Shown here: piece after piece, positions 1 through 8,503 of the stretch | Layout of the letters: each line of letters opens with the position of its first letter | Position numbering within the stretch: position 1 is the stretch's first letter | Assembly (NCBI RefSeq): GCF_019720895.1 | Contig: NZ_JAHKSH010000001.1 | Location: forward strand, 248,001 to 312,000 | Length of the DNA: 64,000 nucleotides | Direction of reading: 5' to 3' | From: Microbacterium salitolerans | GTDB lineage: Bacteria > Actinomycetota > Actinomycetes > Actinomycetales > Microbacteriaceae | Position numbers and translations under genes: made by a program | The notes under the pieces: model-generated | What the model was told of the DNA's origin: nothing | The model's database searches: none | What the model saw: the letters and a program-made list of their open reading frames with translations, nothing else

Positions 1-2
1 TG

Positions 3-563
3 CGGGATCTGATCGCAGCGATGGACCCCATCCCGGTGATCCTGCAAGGGCCGCGGATGGAGGTTCTGGCGTGGAACCGCGCCGCAGCAATTTTGCTCTC
101 CGACTTCGCCGCCATGTCACCTTCGGATCGCAATATCGCCCGTTGGCTCTTCCTCGACTCCTCCACGCGCACGAAATACCCAGACTGGGAAGAAGTTGCC
201 GCGCCGACCGTCGCAGCGCTCCGCGCCGCGCGCGACCCCCGCCGTCCAGATGAGGCGTTGGAACGGCTCGTCGGCGAGCTGTCCGTCGCTTCGGAGGACT
301 TCGCCCGGTTCTGGGCCAACTACAGGCTGTTCAAGCACGGTCACGGCGCTAAGCGCATCTTCCACGAGACCGTAGGCACAATGACTCTCAACTACGAGAC
401 GCTCGATGTCCCCGACTCCGGCGGACAGTTCCTCTCCGTCTACACCGCCGACGTGGGATCGCCCTCGGCCGAGAAGCTACAGATCCTTCTGAGTTGGAAT
501 GAGCCCGCACCTATTGCGCAAGGACAGGAGGCCAGCGCTCCACGGGCCGTTGACGAGCGCTGA
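3..563 (+). CDS. XRE-family regulator, C-terminal MmyB-like ligand-binding domain (5' end outside window)
   Basis: Partial gene: the reading frame is already open at the window edge, and the internal ATG at 21 falls in the middle of a conserved domain. The visible residues match the MmyB-like domain that follows the helix-turn-helix in many actinobacterial XRE regulators: P-x-x-x-LQGPRMEVLAWNRAA, then RNIARWLFLD near the middle, YPDWEEVAAPTVAALR, and a C-terminal LNYETLDVPDSGGQFLSVYTA. This domain is known to bind small lipophilic ligands in the family. The DNA-binding part must lie upstream of base 1. The C-terminal 15-20 residues look non-conserved. The target is unknown; such genes often regulate an adjacent divergent oxidoreductase, which would lie off the window. 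Confidence 0.85.
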   Translation, partial: RDLIAAMDPIPVILQGPRMEVLAWNRAAAILLSDFAAMSPSDRNIARWLFLDSSTRTKYPDWEEVAAPTVAALRAARDPRRPDEALERLVGELSVASEDFARFWANYRLFKHGHGAKRIFHETVGTMTLNYETLDVPDSGGQFLSVYTADVGSPSAEKLQILLSWNEPAPIAQGQEASAPRAVDER

Positions 564-708
564 GTGGCATATGCCGTAAACGGTCGTCTACGGCGCGCAC
601 CTCGGCGCTGTTCGTCGATTGCGCGACACGCCGACTCGTAGTCGATCGAAACCCCCTGCCGAAACTGAAGCGCGCCGAAACTGATGCCATGCCGTTCTCG
701 GCCTGGGA

Positions 709-1227
709 GTGAACATCGGGTATGCCGCGTCTCGACACGTGAGCAGACCCCGGACGCACAAGACTCCGAGCTGCGCGAGGCCGGATGTTCGCGCATATTG
801 GTCGGCCACGAGGTCTCGAGCCGCATCGCTGATCGACCCACGTGGTTGAGGCGCCTCGACCACATGCGCCCTGGTGACACGCTCGTGATCCGCGCGCTCG
901 ACCGCATCGCCGGATCCGAGATGCTGGCGATTCAAACACTCCATGATCGGAGCGAACGGGGCATCGCCGTCAGCAGCCAGTCGCCGATGCGGCGTTGAAC
1001 GTAGCTCCATCGACACCCATAGGTCGCGCGATGCTGAGCATGATGGCGACCATCGTGCAGCTACGCGTCTGAATCCGAACGGGGCCGACGACGGTGCACG
1101 CCGCGCAAGAGGCCCCAGTTGCCCTCGACACCGCGGCATTGTCCGCTCACAAACTGACGCATGAGTCCGGAGCAATTCGTGGGACCGATGTCGCGAGAGG
1201 TCAGTCACTGAGGCATCGAGATGTAGC
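709..1227 (+). pseudogene. Degenerate serine recombinase (resolvase/invertase family), multiply frameshifted
   Basis: Remnant of a Tn3-resolvase/Hin-type serine recombinase. A GTG at 709 reads V-N-I-G-Y-A, then the frame slips by one base near 725 into RVSTREQTPDAQDSELREAGC, the family's N-terminal catalytic block with the active-site Ser. The same frame continues with SSRIADRP, GDTLVIRALDRIAG and RGIAV to a stop at 996. The next conserved block, STPIGRAMLSMMATIVQLRV, lies in another frame (1007-1069) and ends in a stop. The C-terminal helix-turn-helix remnant (PVALDTAALSAHKLTHESGA, 1112 onwards) follows, with a further slip near 1200. Read in sequence, the pieces rebuild a normal recombinase of about 170-180 residues, so this is decay rather than a set of small genes. 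An imperfect direct repeat (gccgaaactgaagc / gccgaaactgatgc) just upstream may be a relic of its target site. Confidence 0.88.
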
Positions 1228-1573
1228 GCGTGTCGCTCCCCGTGATCTCGAAGGCGTGGCGGGCACGCGGACGCACACTCAGAGCCAGCGCGAACAGGCC
1301 GCCTGGCGGAGTGACGACGTGGACAAAGAGCCCACCCGCACGCAGCGCACACCGGCTGAGGCAGAGGAACGTGCGGAACGTGGCGTCGAGACCCGCCGCG
1401 TCAGAAAGCGAACCCGGGGATGCGAACGCTGATCGGCAAACCGAGCCCAATTACCCTGAATCAGAACCTCGCCCTCGCGACCTGCCACGCGTTGCCGCCT
1501 GTTCCGAGGGCAATGCGTGCATCCGAAGCATCTGCGGAAGGCGCCCGTCGACACGAAACGGCCCGAGATATCC
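1228..1573. other. Intergenic region without a recognisable gene
   Basis: About 345 bases between the recombinase remnant and the DUF1801 gene. A minus-strand open frame at 1205-1450 contains a stretch (RAGGLFVHVVTPPGG) faintly like a class I methyltransferase, but it has no recognisable start and no flanking motifs. Given the decayed neighbour, the region is most simply read as remnant DNA. Confidence 0.4.
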
Positions 1574-2008
1574 ATGACCCCGAACACACCGCAGACTCCC
1601 GCAATGTCGCCCTCCGAGCTCCCGGTCGAGGCAGCTCTGGGCCGTGCGTCAGGGGGACGGCGGGCCGAAGCCGATGAGCTTCTCGCCTTGTTCGGTGACG
1701 TCACCCGTCAGCAGCCCACGGTGTGGGCGGGGCGCATCATCGGGTACGGCGAGTACGAATACCGCTACGACAGCGGCCGCACCGGGCGGGCTCCGGAGCT
1801 TGCCTTTGCGACGGGCGCACGGGAGCACACCCTGTACCTCGTGAACGACGCCTCCACGCGATGGCCGGACGTCTTCGATCGGCTCGGCAAGCATCGCGCC
1901 AGCAGGGCCTGCGTCTACCTCACCCGGCTCACCGGGGTGGATCGTGGAGCACTGCGTGAGCTGCTGGAGCTGTCGCTGGCCGAGACACGGAGGACTCAGG
2001 CCCCGTGA
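1574..2008 (+). CDS. DUF1801 (YdhG-like) domain protein
   Basis: Small cytoplasmic protein of about 144 residues. It carries the DUF1801 pattern: VTRQQPTVWAGRIIGYGEYEYRYDSGRTG, then LYLVND, LGKHRASRACVYLTRL and the terminal LRELLELSLAE. The RYDSGR and GKH segments are the most conserved parts of this fold, whose biochemical role is not established. The start is taken at the ATG at 1574. The frame stays open upstream to 1517, but that part is unlike the family, and a third ATG at 1604 is also possible. It stands alone, between decayed DNA and a gene on the other strand. Confidence 0.8.
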   Translation: MTPNTPQTPAMSPSELPVEAALGRASGGRRAEADELLALFGDVTRQQPTVWAGRIIGYGEYEYRYDSGRTGRAPELAFATGAREHTLYLVNDASTRWPDVFDRLGKHRASRACVYLTRLTGVDRGALRELLELSLAETRRTQAP

Positions 2009-2116
2009 CGCTGGTGCATCATCGTGACGAAGCGAGAGGGTGCACGTCAGCGGGATGATCGGCGAAGAGTCGTCCTCACGTCGTTCCGGCACCTCGCGTG
2101 CTTCGGGCGGTGCCGC

Positions 2117-2647
2117 TCACGCGGGAGTCACGGGGATCCAGTACCGACGGAACACCACACCTCGGCTGTCGGTGCGCATGTCGTCGAGCACCCCTCCTTG
2201 TCCGACGATAGTGCGCGCTGATGCCTCGTTGCCGTCCACGCAGCACACGAGCACGCGCGGGTACGCACGTTCACGGGCGAGTTCGATGGTCTGGCCGAGC
2301 GCCCAGTTCGCGAGGCCCCGCCGCCGCGCGGACGGGCGCACGCCGTAGCCGATGTGGCCGCCGAAGTTCTCGAGGTAGTCGGTGAGGTCATGCCGGAACG
2401 AGATCGCGCCGAGGTAGGTGTCGTCCTCCACGATCCATCGGTACGTGCAGGTGACGTGGCCCGGGGTGCGGGGCGTGTGCTCCTGTGCGTTGAGCGAATC
2501 GACCCAGCGCGCGAAGCCATCCGCGGGGAGGATGTCGTCTGCCGCGTCGTGCAGGCCGGTTCCGTCCTGCATCGCTCCCGCCCACTCGCTGTGGGAGTCG
2601 ATGAACGAGCCATGGAAACGCGCATCGGGCGCGACAAGACGGGGCAT
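2117..2647 (-). CDS. GNAT-family N-acetyltransferase
   Basis: A 176-residue acetyltransferase. Acetyl-CoA-binding motif A is visible as GYGVRPSARRRGLANWALG (Q/R-x-x-G-x-G/A pattern), preceded by the beta-strand YLGAISFRHDL. The C-terminal VCCVDGNEASARTIVGQGG is typical of small-molecule-acting GNATs. The substrate cannot be told from sequence. It lies downstream of the cytochrome b gene on the same strand, about 40 bases away, and could be read from the same transcript. No signal peptide or membrane segment is present. Confidence 0.85.
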   Translation of the reverse strand: MPRLVAPDARFHGSFIDSHSEWAGAMQDGTGLHDAADDILPADGFARWVDSLNAQEHTPRTPGHVTCTYRWIVEDDTYLGAISFRHDLTDYLENFGGHIGYGVRPSARRRGLANWALGQTIELARERAYPRVLVCCVDGNEASARTIVGQGGVLDDMRTDSRGVVFRRYWIPVTPA

Positions 2648-2687
2648 GCGGACACGATACGCGCGCCCCGCCTCACCGCGCGAAGCC

Positions 2688-3593
2688 CTACCGCTTCATC
2701 ATGCGGACGGACCCGGTCCAGGCGGCCGGCTTCGCGATCCAGTCGTCGCGGCGGGCAGCGCGCCATCCGATGACCATGAGCACGACGGTGGCGGCGAAGA
2801 TCCAGAATCCGGTCCAGCTCACCTCGTCGGTGCCGGCGTACATGTGCCCGAGGTTGCGCAGCGCGCCCGTCGCGAAGACGAGCCCGACGTGCGTGATCAC
2901 GAACGCGACGAAGAAGAGCATGGTGGGGAAGTGGATGCGCTTCGCCGTGTGCTCGGAGAACCACGACCACTTCTGCGGCCAGAAGGCGCTGAGGCGGTAC
3001 CCGGTGACGGCCGCGAGGGGTGCGGCGACGAACACGATCGCGCAGTAGCTCAGCTGCTGCAGGGCGTTGTAGTTCACCCAGCTGTCCTCGGTGGGCCAGT
3101 CGAGCGAGACGTACTGGACGAGCGTCGACAGGGCGTTCGGAAACACCTCCCAGCTCGTCGGCACGATGCGGACCCAGTGCCCGGAGGCGAACAGCAGCAC
3201 GACGAACACGAGGCCGTTCGCGAGCCACAGCACGTCGACGGCGAGGTGCCCCCACAGGGCGAGCGACATGCGGCGCTTCTTGACGCGGTTCGACGTCCAC
3301 AGTCCGCCCGCGCGCTTCTCGGTGCGCACGCGGATCCCCGTGCGGATGATCAGCACGAGGAAGAAGGCGTTGAGGAAGTGGGTCCACGAGACGAACGCGG
3401 GGATCCCCTCCGCGGTGTCCGCGGGGAGCGGCGCGGCACCCGGGAATCGCGTGACGAACGCCTCGAGCGGATCCGTCGAGAGCAGCCCGCGTACCACGAA
3501 CACCGTGCACCACGCGGCGAGGACGAGCGCGGCGACCCCGAACAGTCCCAGGAAGACCTGGATCCATGTGGGGCGGGGTCGCGTTTCTGTCAC
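2688..3593 (-). CDS. Cytochrome b/b6-domain membrane protein
   Basis: A 301-residue integral membrane protein of the diheme b-type cytochrome group that receives electrons from soluble partners. There is an N-terminal helix (residues about 11-33), then helices carrying histidines suited to heme ligation: SWTHFLNAF, LALWGHLAVDVLW, and a pair in the last conserved helix (RIHFPTMLFFVAFVITHVGLV). These resemble the Ni,Fe-hydrogenase/formate dehydrogenase cytochrome b fold. The start is a GTG at 3593. It is divergent from etfB and about half identical by eye to the cytochrome encoded after etfA, so the two are paralogues flanking the electron-transfer flavoprotein. The roughly 215-base gap between them should hold both promoters; I see no clear operator there. 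Confidence 0.8.
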   Translation of the reverse strand: MTETRPRPTWIQVFLGLFGVAALVLAAWCTVFVVRGLLSTDPLEAFVTRFPGAAPLPADTAEGIPAFVSWTHFLNAFFLVLIIRTGIRVRTEKRAGGLWTSNRVKKRRMSLALWGHLAVDVLWLANGLVFVVLLFASGHWVRIVPTSWEVFPNALSTLVQYVSLDWPTEDSWVNYNALQQLSYCAIVFVAAPLAAVTGYRLSAFWPQKWSWFSEHTAKRIHFPTMLFFVAFVITHVGLVFATGALRNLGHMYAGTDEVSWTGFWIFAATVVLMVIGWRAARRDDWIAKPAAWTGSVRMMKR

Positions 3594-3808
3594 TCGGACA
3601 TTCTTACCGGAGCGGTCGAGCGAACGGCGGGAACTGTGACCCGGTGTGACGCGTGTGCGCCACGGGCGGGTCCGGCCCGGGGTCGTCGCCCGCAGACATT
3701 TCGTCCGTTTCGGTTACGGATCGATCACCGAGGTGGCACGCTGGAGGTAGGGCGATTCGATGCCCGGCCACGTGTCGCAACGCCGCGACAGGGAGAGGAA
3801 GCTGATCG

Positions 3809-4600
3809 ATGCGGATCATCGTTCTGGTCAAGGAGGTCCCGGACACCTACGGCGCACGCACCCTGAACCTCGAGACGGGGCTCGCGGAGCGCGGGGCGTC
3901 CGAGCCCGTGCTCGACGAGATCGGCGAGCGCTCCGTCGAGCTGGCGCTCACGCTGGCGGCGGAGGTGGACGATGCCGAGGTCGCCGTGATGTCGATGTCG
4001 CCGGAGTCGGCGGTGACGCGGATCCGCAAGAGCCTCGCGATGGGCGCCGACCGTGCCGTGCACATCGCCGACGAGGGTCTCAGGGGGGCCGACCTCACGC
4101 TCACGGCCGAGGTGCTGGCCGCCGCGATCCGCCGCGAGGCCTTCGACCTCGTCGTCGCCGGCGACCAGTCGACCGATGGGGTGGGCGGCGTGATCCCGGC
4201 GATGCTCGCCGAGCACCTGGGTGCCCCGCATCTGACGAGCCTCGACGAGGTCGCCCTCACGGCGGACGAGGTGTCGGGCACGCGCACGACCGACGGCGGC
4301 TCGCTGGCGCTGTCCGCGCCTCTGCCCGCGGTGATCTCGATCACGGAGGCGCTCCCCGACGCGCGCTTCCCGAATGTGAAGGGCATCATGGCGGCCAAGA
4401 AGAAGCCCTTCGACACCTGGACGCTCGCAGACCTCGACATCGCCGCCGACGACCTGTCGGCGCCGCGCTCGATCATGACGGCGGTAGCAGAGCGGCCGCC
4501 GCGCGTCGCGGGCGTGAAGATCGTCGACGACGGCGACGGCGGCACGAAGCTCGCCGAGTACCTGACGTCGAACAAGCTGGTGCGAGGAGCGGGACGATGA
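3809..4600 (+). CDS. etfB: Electron transfer flavoprotein subunit beta
   Basis: The 263-residue beta subunit of the heterodimeric ETF, which carries electrons from flavin dehydrogenases to a membrane acceptor. Diagnostic features are the N-terminal [10 protein letters not shown], the AMP-binding region [24 protein letters not shown], and the signature block [21 protein letters not shown] near residue 190-210. The ATG at 3809 follows a purine-rich ribosome site (agggagaggaag). The stop overlaps the etfA start by four bases (ATGA), so the two are translationally coupled, as expected for a stoichiometric dimer. Confidence 0.95.
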   Translation: MRIIVLVKEVPDTYGARTLNLETGLAERGASEPVLDEIGERSVELALTLAAEVDDAEVAVMSMSPESAVTRIRKSLAMGADRAVHIADEGLRGADLTLTAEVLAAAIRREAFDLVVAGDQSTDGVGGVIPAMLAEHLGAPHLTSLDEVALTADEVSGTRTTDGGSLALSAPLPAVISITEALPDARFPNVKGIMAAKKKPFDTWTLADLDIAADDLSAPRSIMTAVAERPPRVAGVKIVDDGDGGTKLAEYLTSNKLVRGAGR

Positions 4601-5580
4601 GCGAGTTCGCGTCGGATTCCCTCCTGGTCCTCCTCGAGGTCTCGCCCGGGGGCGAGCTGTCCGCGAGCGCCGGGGAGCTGCTGTCGGGCGCCGCCGCTGT
4701 GGGCACGCCCGTCGGCCTGATCGTCGCCGCTCCCGGCGACGGGAGCGGCCTCGCGGAGCGCGCCGCGCAGCTCGGCGCCGCACGCACCGTCGTCGTCGAG
4801 AGCGACCGTGTCGCGTCCGAGCTCGTCGCTCCGGTGGTCGATGCGCTCGTCGCGGCCGCCGAGCTCGTCGACCCCGACGCCGTGCTCGCGGCCCACTCCG
4901 TCGACGGCCGCGACATCGCCGCGCGCTTCGCCGTGCGCGCGCGCCGGGCGGTCGCCGTCGACGCGGTCTCCCTCTCGCGTGACGACATGGGCGTCGTCGC
5001 CCATCACTCCGTGTACGGCGGGGCGTTCACGTCCGCGTCGTCATCGACCTTCGCCGCCCCCGTCATCACGGTGCGCCAGGGGGCCATCGACGTCACGGCC
5101 GCGCCGCAGCCCGTCGTCGTGGACCGGCTCGACCTCGCACCGTCCGAGCTCCGCGGTGCGACGATCGTCGATGTCCATCAGGTCGAGACGACGTCCGAGC
5201 GTCCCGACCTGCGCGGCGCGAAGGTCGTCGTGTCCGGCGGACGTGGGCTCGGATCCGCTGAGCAGTTCGCGCTCGTCGAGCAGCTCGCCGACCGTCTCGG
5301 CGCGGCCGTCGGCGCCTCGCGCGCCGCCGTCGACGCCGGGTACGTCCCGCACGCGCACCAGGTCGGGCAGACGGGCGTGCAGGTGTCGCCCGACCTGTAC
5401 ATCGCGCTCGGCATCTCCGGGGCGATCCAGCACCGCGCCGGCATGCAGACCGCGGGGACGATCGTCGCGATCAACAAGGACGGCGAGGCGCCCATCTTCG
5501 ACATCGCCGACTACGGCGTCGTGGGCGACGTCTTCCGGGTCGTGCCGCAGCTGCTCGAGGCGCTCGGGGAGCGCAGGTGA
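4597..5580 (+). CDS. etfA: Electron transfer flavoprotein subunit alpha
   Basis: A 327-residue alpha subunit that binds FAD and docks with EtfB. The C-terminal FAD domain is complete: [15 protein letters not shown], the [25 protein letters not shown] block, and the terminal [19 protein letters not shown]. The N-terminal domain is more divergent, as usual. It starts within the etfB stop and ends by overlapping the GTG start of the next cytochrome b gene (GTGA), so etfB-etfA-cytochrome form one coupled unit. This suggests the cytochrome is the electron partner of this ETF. Confidence 0.95.
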   Translation: MSEFASDSLLVLLEVSPGGELSASAGELLSGAAAVGTPVGLIVAAPGDGSGLAERAAQLGAARTVVVESDRVASELVAPVVDALVAAAELVDPDAVLAAHSVDGRDIAARFAVRARRAVAVDAVSLSRDDMGVVAHHSVYGGAFTSASSSTFAAPVITVRQGAIDVTAAPQPVVVDRLDLAPSELRGATIVDVHQVETTSERPDLRGAKVVVSGGRGLGSAEQFALVEQLADRLGAAVGASRAAVDAGYVPHAHQVGQTGVQVSPDLYIALGISGAIQHRAGMQTAGTIVAINKDGEAPIFDIADYGVVGDVFRVVPQLLEALGERR

Positions 5581-6965
5581 GGATCCGCCAGGGGCTGCCG
5601 CGCGTGCCGGGCGGGGATCCGTGGCCTCCGCTGCCGGGCGAAGCGGACGGGGAGGCTGCCGTCGTCGCGACGGACATCCCGCCGAAGGAGCACGCGACGG
5701 CCGCACCGGCGCAGCCTGTCGCGGCGGGTGCCGTGCCGAGAAGAGGGGCCGACGTCACCGCTGCGACGGCGACGTCCAGCCCGGACGCGGGCAGCGCGGC
5801 ATCGGGCGCATCCGCGGGGGCGCCGGCCGGGAGCGGGATCCCGCTGCGTCGCGGACTGCCGCGCGTGCCGGGCGGGGATCCCTGGCCGCTCGCAGAGTTC
5901 GCCCCCGCGGATGCGCCCCCGTCCGCGGAAGCCGCCCGCGTCGTGACGGACGCGCCCGTGTCCGATCCCGCCGCGAGTTCCGAAGCAGCTGTCGAGGCCG
6001 CACCGCTGCGCGGCCGGCAGGTCGTCTTCCCCGGCGCCGCGGCGCGCAACCGCGGCAACTGGACCGCGGAGGATCCCGTCCGCTGGCCGCGCGTGATCGG
6101 GGGTCTGCTGGGCGCCGCGGCACTCGTGATCCTCGGTGCGATCGCCGTGTTCGTCGTGCGCGGGATCCTCTCCACGACCGTCGGGCAGGGCTTCCTCGAG
6201 GCCTATCCCGGCGAGTATCCCCTGCCCGAGGGGACGGAGGCGGGATTCCCGCCCTGGGTGAGCTGGGCGCACTTCTTCAACGCGTTCCTGATCGTGCTGA
6301 TCATCCGCTCGGGCCTCCAGGTGCGCCACCAGGCGAAGCCTCCGGCGCACTGGTCTCCAAGGTGGCGACTCGACCGCAAGATCAGCATCACCCTGTGGTT
6401 CCATCAGTCGCTCGACGTCCTCTGGATCCTCAACGGCGTCGCCTTCGTCATCCTGCTGTTCCTCACCGGGCACTGGGCGCGCATCGTGCCCACCAGCTGG
6501 GACGTGTTCCCCAACGCCCTCTCGGCGGCCCTGCAGTACGTCTCGCTGGACTGGCCGGTCGAGAACGGCTGGGTGAACTACAACTCGCTGCAGCAGCTGA
6601 CGTACTTCGCGGTTGTGTTCCTCGCCGCGCCGCTGGCGGCGATCACGGGCGTGCGGATGAGCGGCATCTGGCCGCAGAAGGCGGCGGCGCTGAACCGCGT
6701 GTATCCGGTCGAGCTGGCGCGTGCGATCCACCTCCCGGTGATGTTCTTCTTCGTGGCGTTCATCATCGGGCACGTGGCGCTCGTGTTCGCCACCGGGGCA
6801 CTGCGGAACCTCAACCACATGTACGCGGGCCAGGACGTGGTGAACTGGGTGGGGTTCGGCGTCTTCGCGGTCTCGATCGCGGTGATCGTCATCGCGTGGA
6901 TTGCGGCTCGCCCGCTGGTCCTCGCGCCGATCGCCCGGCTCTTCGGGTCCGTGAGCTCGCGCTGA
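5577..6965 (+). CDS. Cytochrome b/b6-domain protein with duplicated N-terminal [12 protein letters not shown] motif
   Basis: A 462-residue protein with two parts. Residues 1 to about 170 are Ala/Pro/Gly-rich and soluble, and contain a 12-residue motif, [12 protein letters not shown], twice (around 6-17 and 93-104). The remainder is a membrane cytochrome b with heme-ligand-like histidines in [19 protein letters not shown] and [21 protein letters not shown], closely matching the divergent cytochrome at 2688-3593. The GTG start overlaps the etfA stop, so it is co-translated with the ETF. Known relatives pass electrons between a soluble flavoprotein and the quinone pool. The doubled motif is probably a peptide docking tag, which is an inference. 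The soluble extension is unusual for this fold. Confidence 0.8.
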   Translation: MRIRQGLPRVPGGDPWPPLPGEADGEAAVVATDIPPKEHATAAPAQPVAAGAVPRRGADVTAATATSSPDAGSAASGASAGAPAGSGIPLRRGLPRVPGGDPWPLAEFAPADAPPSAEAARVVTDAPVSDPAASSEAAVEAAPLRGRQVVFPGAAARNRGNWTAEDPVRWPRVIGGLLGAAALVILGAIAVFVVRGILSTTVGQGFLEAYPGEYPLPEGTEAGFPPWVSWAHFFNAFLIVLIIRSGLQVRHQAKPPAHWSPRWRLDRKISITLWFHQSLDVLWILNGVAFVILLFLTGHWARIVPTSWDVFPNALSAALQYVSLDWPVENGWVNYNSLQQLTYFAVVFLAAPLAAITGVRMSGIWPQKAAALNRVYPVELARAIHLPVMFFFVAFIIGHVALVFATGALRNLNHMYAGQDVVNWVGFGVFAVSIAVIVIAWIAARPLVLAPIARLFGSVSSR

Positions 6966-7005
6966 GACCACGACCACGATCACGACCACGTAAGGAAGGC
7001 CGACG

Positions 7006-8451
7006 ATGACGTCTGTGTGGAACGAGAAGATCTTCTCCGATGGCTGGCGCGCGGGATCCGGGGATCCGATCGCCGTGGTGGCTCCCGGGTCCGGCACCCG
7101 GCTCGGGGCCGTCGGCGCTGCGACGCCCGACGACCTCGATCGCGCGGTCGCCTCGGCGACAGCGGCTCAGCGCGAGTGGGCCGCCGCGCCCTACGCGGCG
7201 CGCGCCGGCGTCATGCTGAAGGCGGCGCAGCTGCTCGAGCAGGATCCCGAGCGGCTCGCGGGCGTCCTCGTCCCCGAAGCCGGGTCCGGGCAGGGCAAGG
7301 CGGCCTTCGAGGTCGGCCTCGTCACGAGCGAGCTGCAGGAGGCCGCTGCCGTCGCGAGCCACCCCTACGGCGAGATGCTGCGCAGCGTGAAGAAGCGCAC
7401 GTCGATCGCCCGGCGTGTGCCGCTCGGCGTCGTCGGCGTGATCTCGCCGTTCAACTTCCCGGCGATCCTGTCGATGCGCTCCGTCGCGCCGGCGCTCGCG
7501 CTCGGCAACGCCGTGATCCTCAAGCCGGACCCCCGCACCTCCGTCTCGGGTGGGCTCGCGCTCGCGCAGCTCCTCGAGGAGGCAGGCCTTCCCGAGGGCG
7601 TCCTGCACGTCCTGCCCGGTGGCGGCGAGCTCGGCGGCGCGCTCGTCGCGCACCCGGGTGTTCCCTGCATCTCGTTCACCGGATCCACGGCCGCGGGCCG
7701 GAAGATCGGCGAGGCCGCCGCGCCGCTCCTCAAGCGCGTGCACCTCGAGCTCGGCGGCAACAACGCGCAGCTCGTGCTGCCCGACGCCGACGTCCGAGCC
7801 GCCGCGACGGTCGGCGCGTGGGGCTCTTTCCTCCACCAGGGCCAGATCTGCATGACGACGGGGCGGCACCTCGTGCCGCGCGCGCTCGCCGACGAGTACG
7901 CGGCGGCGCTCGCCGAGAAGGCCGCGGGCATCCCCGTCGGAGATCCGGCCGAGGGCGCGCCGCTCGGCCCGATCATCGACGAGCATCAGCTCGACCGCGT
8001 CGCGGGTGTCGTCGACAGGGCGATCGAGAGCGGCGCGACGCTGGCCGCGGGCGGCGGGCACGACGGGCTCTACTACCGCCCGACGGTGCTCACCGATGTC
8101 GCGACCGACAACCCGGCGTGGACCGAGGAGATCTTCGGCCCCGTCGCCCCGATCCACGTCTACGACGACGTCGACGAGGCGATCGACATCATCAACGCGA
8201 GTGAGTACGGGCTGTCGGTCTCGATCCTCACCTCGAACCCCTACGCGGCATACGAGCTGTGCGACCGGATCGAGTCGGGCGCCGTGCACATCAACGACGC
8301 GACGGTCGACGACGAGGCCGTCGTCCCCTTCGGCGGCGTGAAGGCGTCGGGCGTCGGCGGGCGCTTCGGCGGCCCGCAGGCCAGCATCGACACGTTCACC
8401 GAGACGCAGTGGATCACGATGCAGAGCCGGATCCAGCAGTACCCGTTCTGA
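7006..8451 (+). CDS. NAD(P)-dependent aldehyde dehydrogenase (benzaldehyde dehydrogenase-like)
   Basis: A 481-residue cytosolic member of the aldehyde dehydrogenase superfamily, oxidising an aldehyde to its acid. Visible elements are the SPFNFP cofactor-loop region near 150, the FTGSTAAGR nucleotide-binding segment, general base E248 in LELGGNN, catalytic C282 in GQICMTTGR, and EIFGPV near 375. The GQICM form and the SMRSVAPALALGNAVILKPDP stretch resemble benzaldehyde/vanillin-type enzymes, though the substrate is not proven. A good ribosome site (aaggaagg) precedes the ATG. It lies 40 bases after the cytochrome b gene behind a short (acc/acg)-rich stretch and may share that transcript. A terminator hairpin follows. 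Confidence 0.9.
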   Translation: MTSVWNEKIFSDGWRAGSGDPIAVVAPGSGTRLGAVGAATPDDLDRAVASATAAQREWAAAPYAARAGVMLKAAQLLEQDPERLAGVLVPEAGSGQGKAAFEVGLVTSELQEAAAVASHPYGEMLRSVKKRTSIARRVPLGVVGVISPFNFPAILSMRSVAPALALGNAVILKPDPRTSVSGGLALAQLLEEAGLPEGVLHVLPGGGELGGALVAHPGVPCISFTGSTAAGRKIGEAAAPLLKRVHLELGGNNAQLVLPDADVRAAATVGAWGSFLHQGQICMTTGRHLVPRALADEYAAALAEKAAGIPVGDPAEGAPLGPIIDEHQLDRVAGVVDRAIESGATLAAGGGHDGLYYRPTVLTDVATDNPAWTEEIFGPVAPIHVYDDVDEAIDIINASEYGLSVSILTSNPYAAYELCDRIESGAVHINDATVDDEAVVPFGGVKASGVGGRFGGPQASIDTFTETQWITMQSRIQQYPF

Positions 8452-8455
8452 CGGG

Positions 8456-8493
8456 GCGAGACCCCGCCCCGCGTGGACGGGTCGGGGTCTCGC
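8456..8493. terminator. Bidirectional terminator hairpin
   Basis: Perfect 11-bp inverted repeat (gcgagaccccg / cggggtctcgc) in the 52-base gap between two convergent genes, the aldehyde dehydrogenase and the surface protein. It could stop transcription from both sides. There is no strong U-tract, as is common in high-GC actinobacteria. Confidence 0.7.
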
Positions 8494-8503
8494 GCCGCGC
8501 GGC

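Noticed and set aside
1205-1450. Minus-strand 81-codon frame with a faint methyltransferase-like stretch
   Set aside because: Too short and lacking the SAM-binding glycine motif; it lies in decayed DNA, so it is not called as a gene.
6966-7005. Short (accacg)-type tandem stretch before the aldehyde dehydrogenase gene, considered as a regulatory repeat
   Set aside because: Only about four imperfect units, no dyad symmetry and no second occurrence seen.
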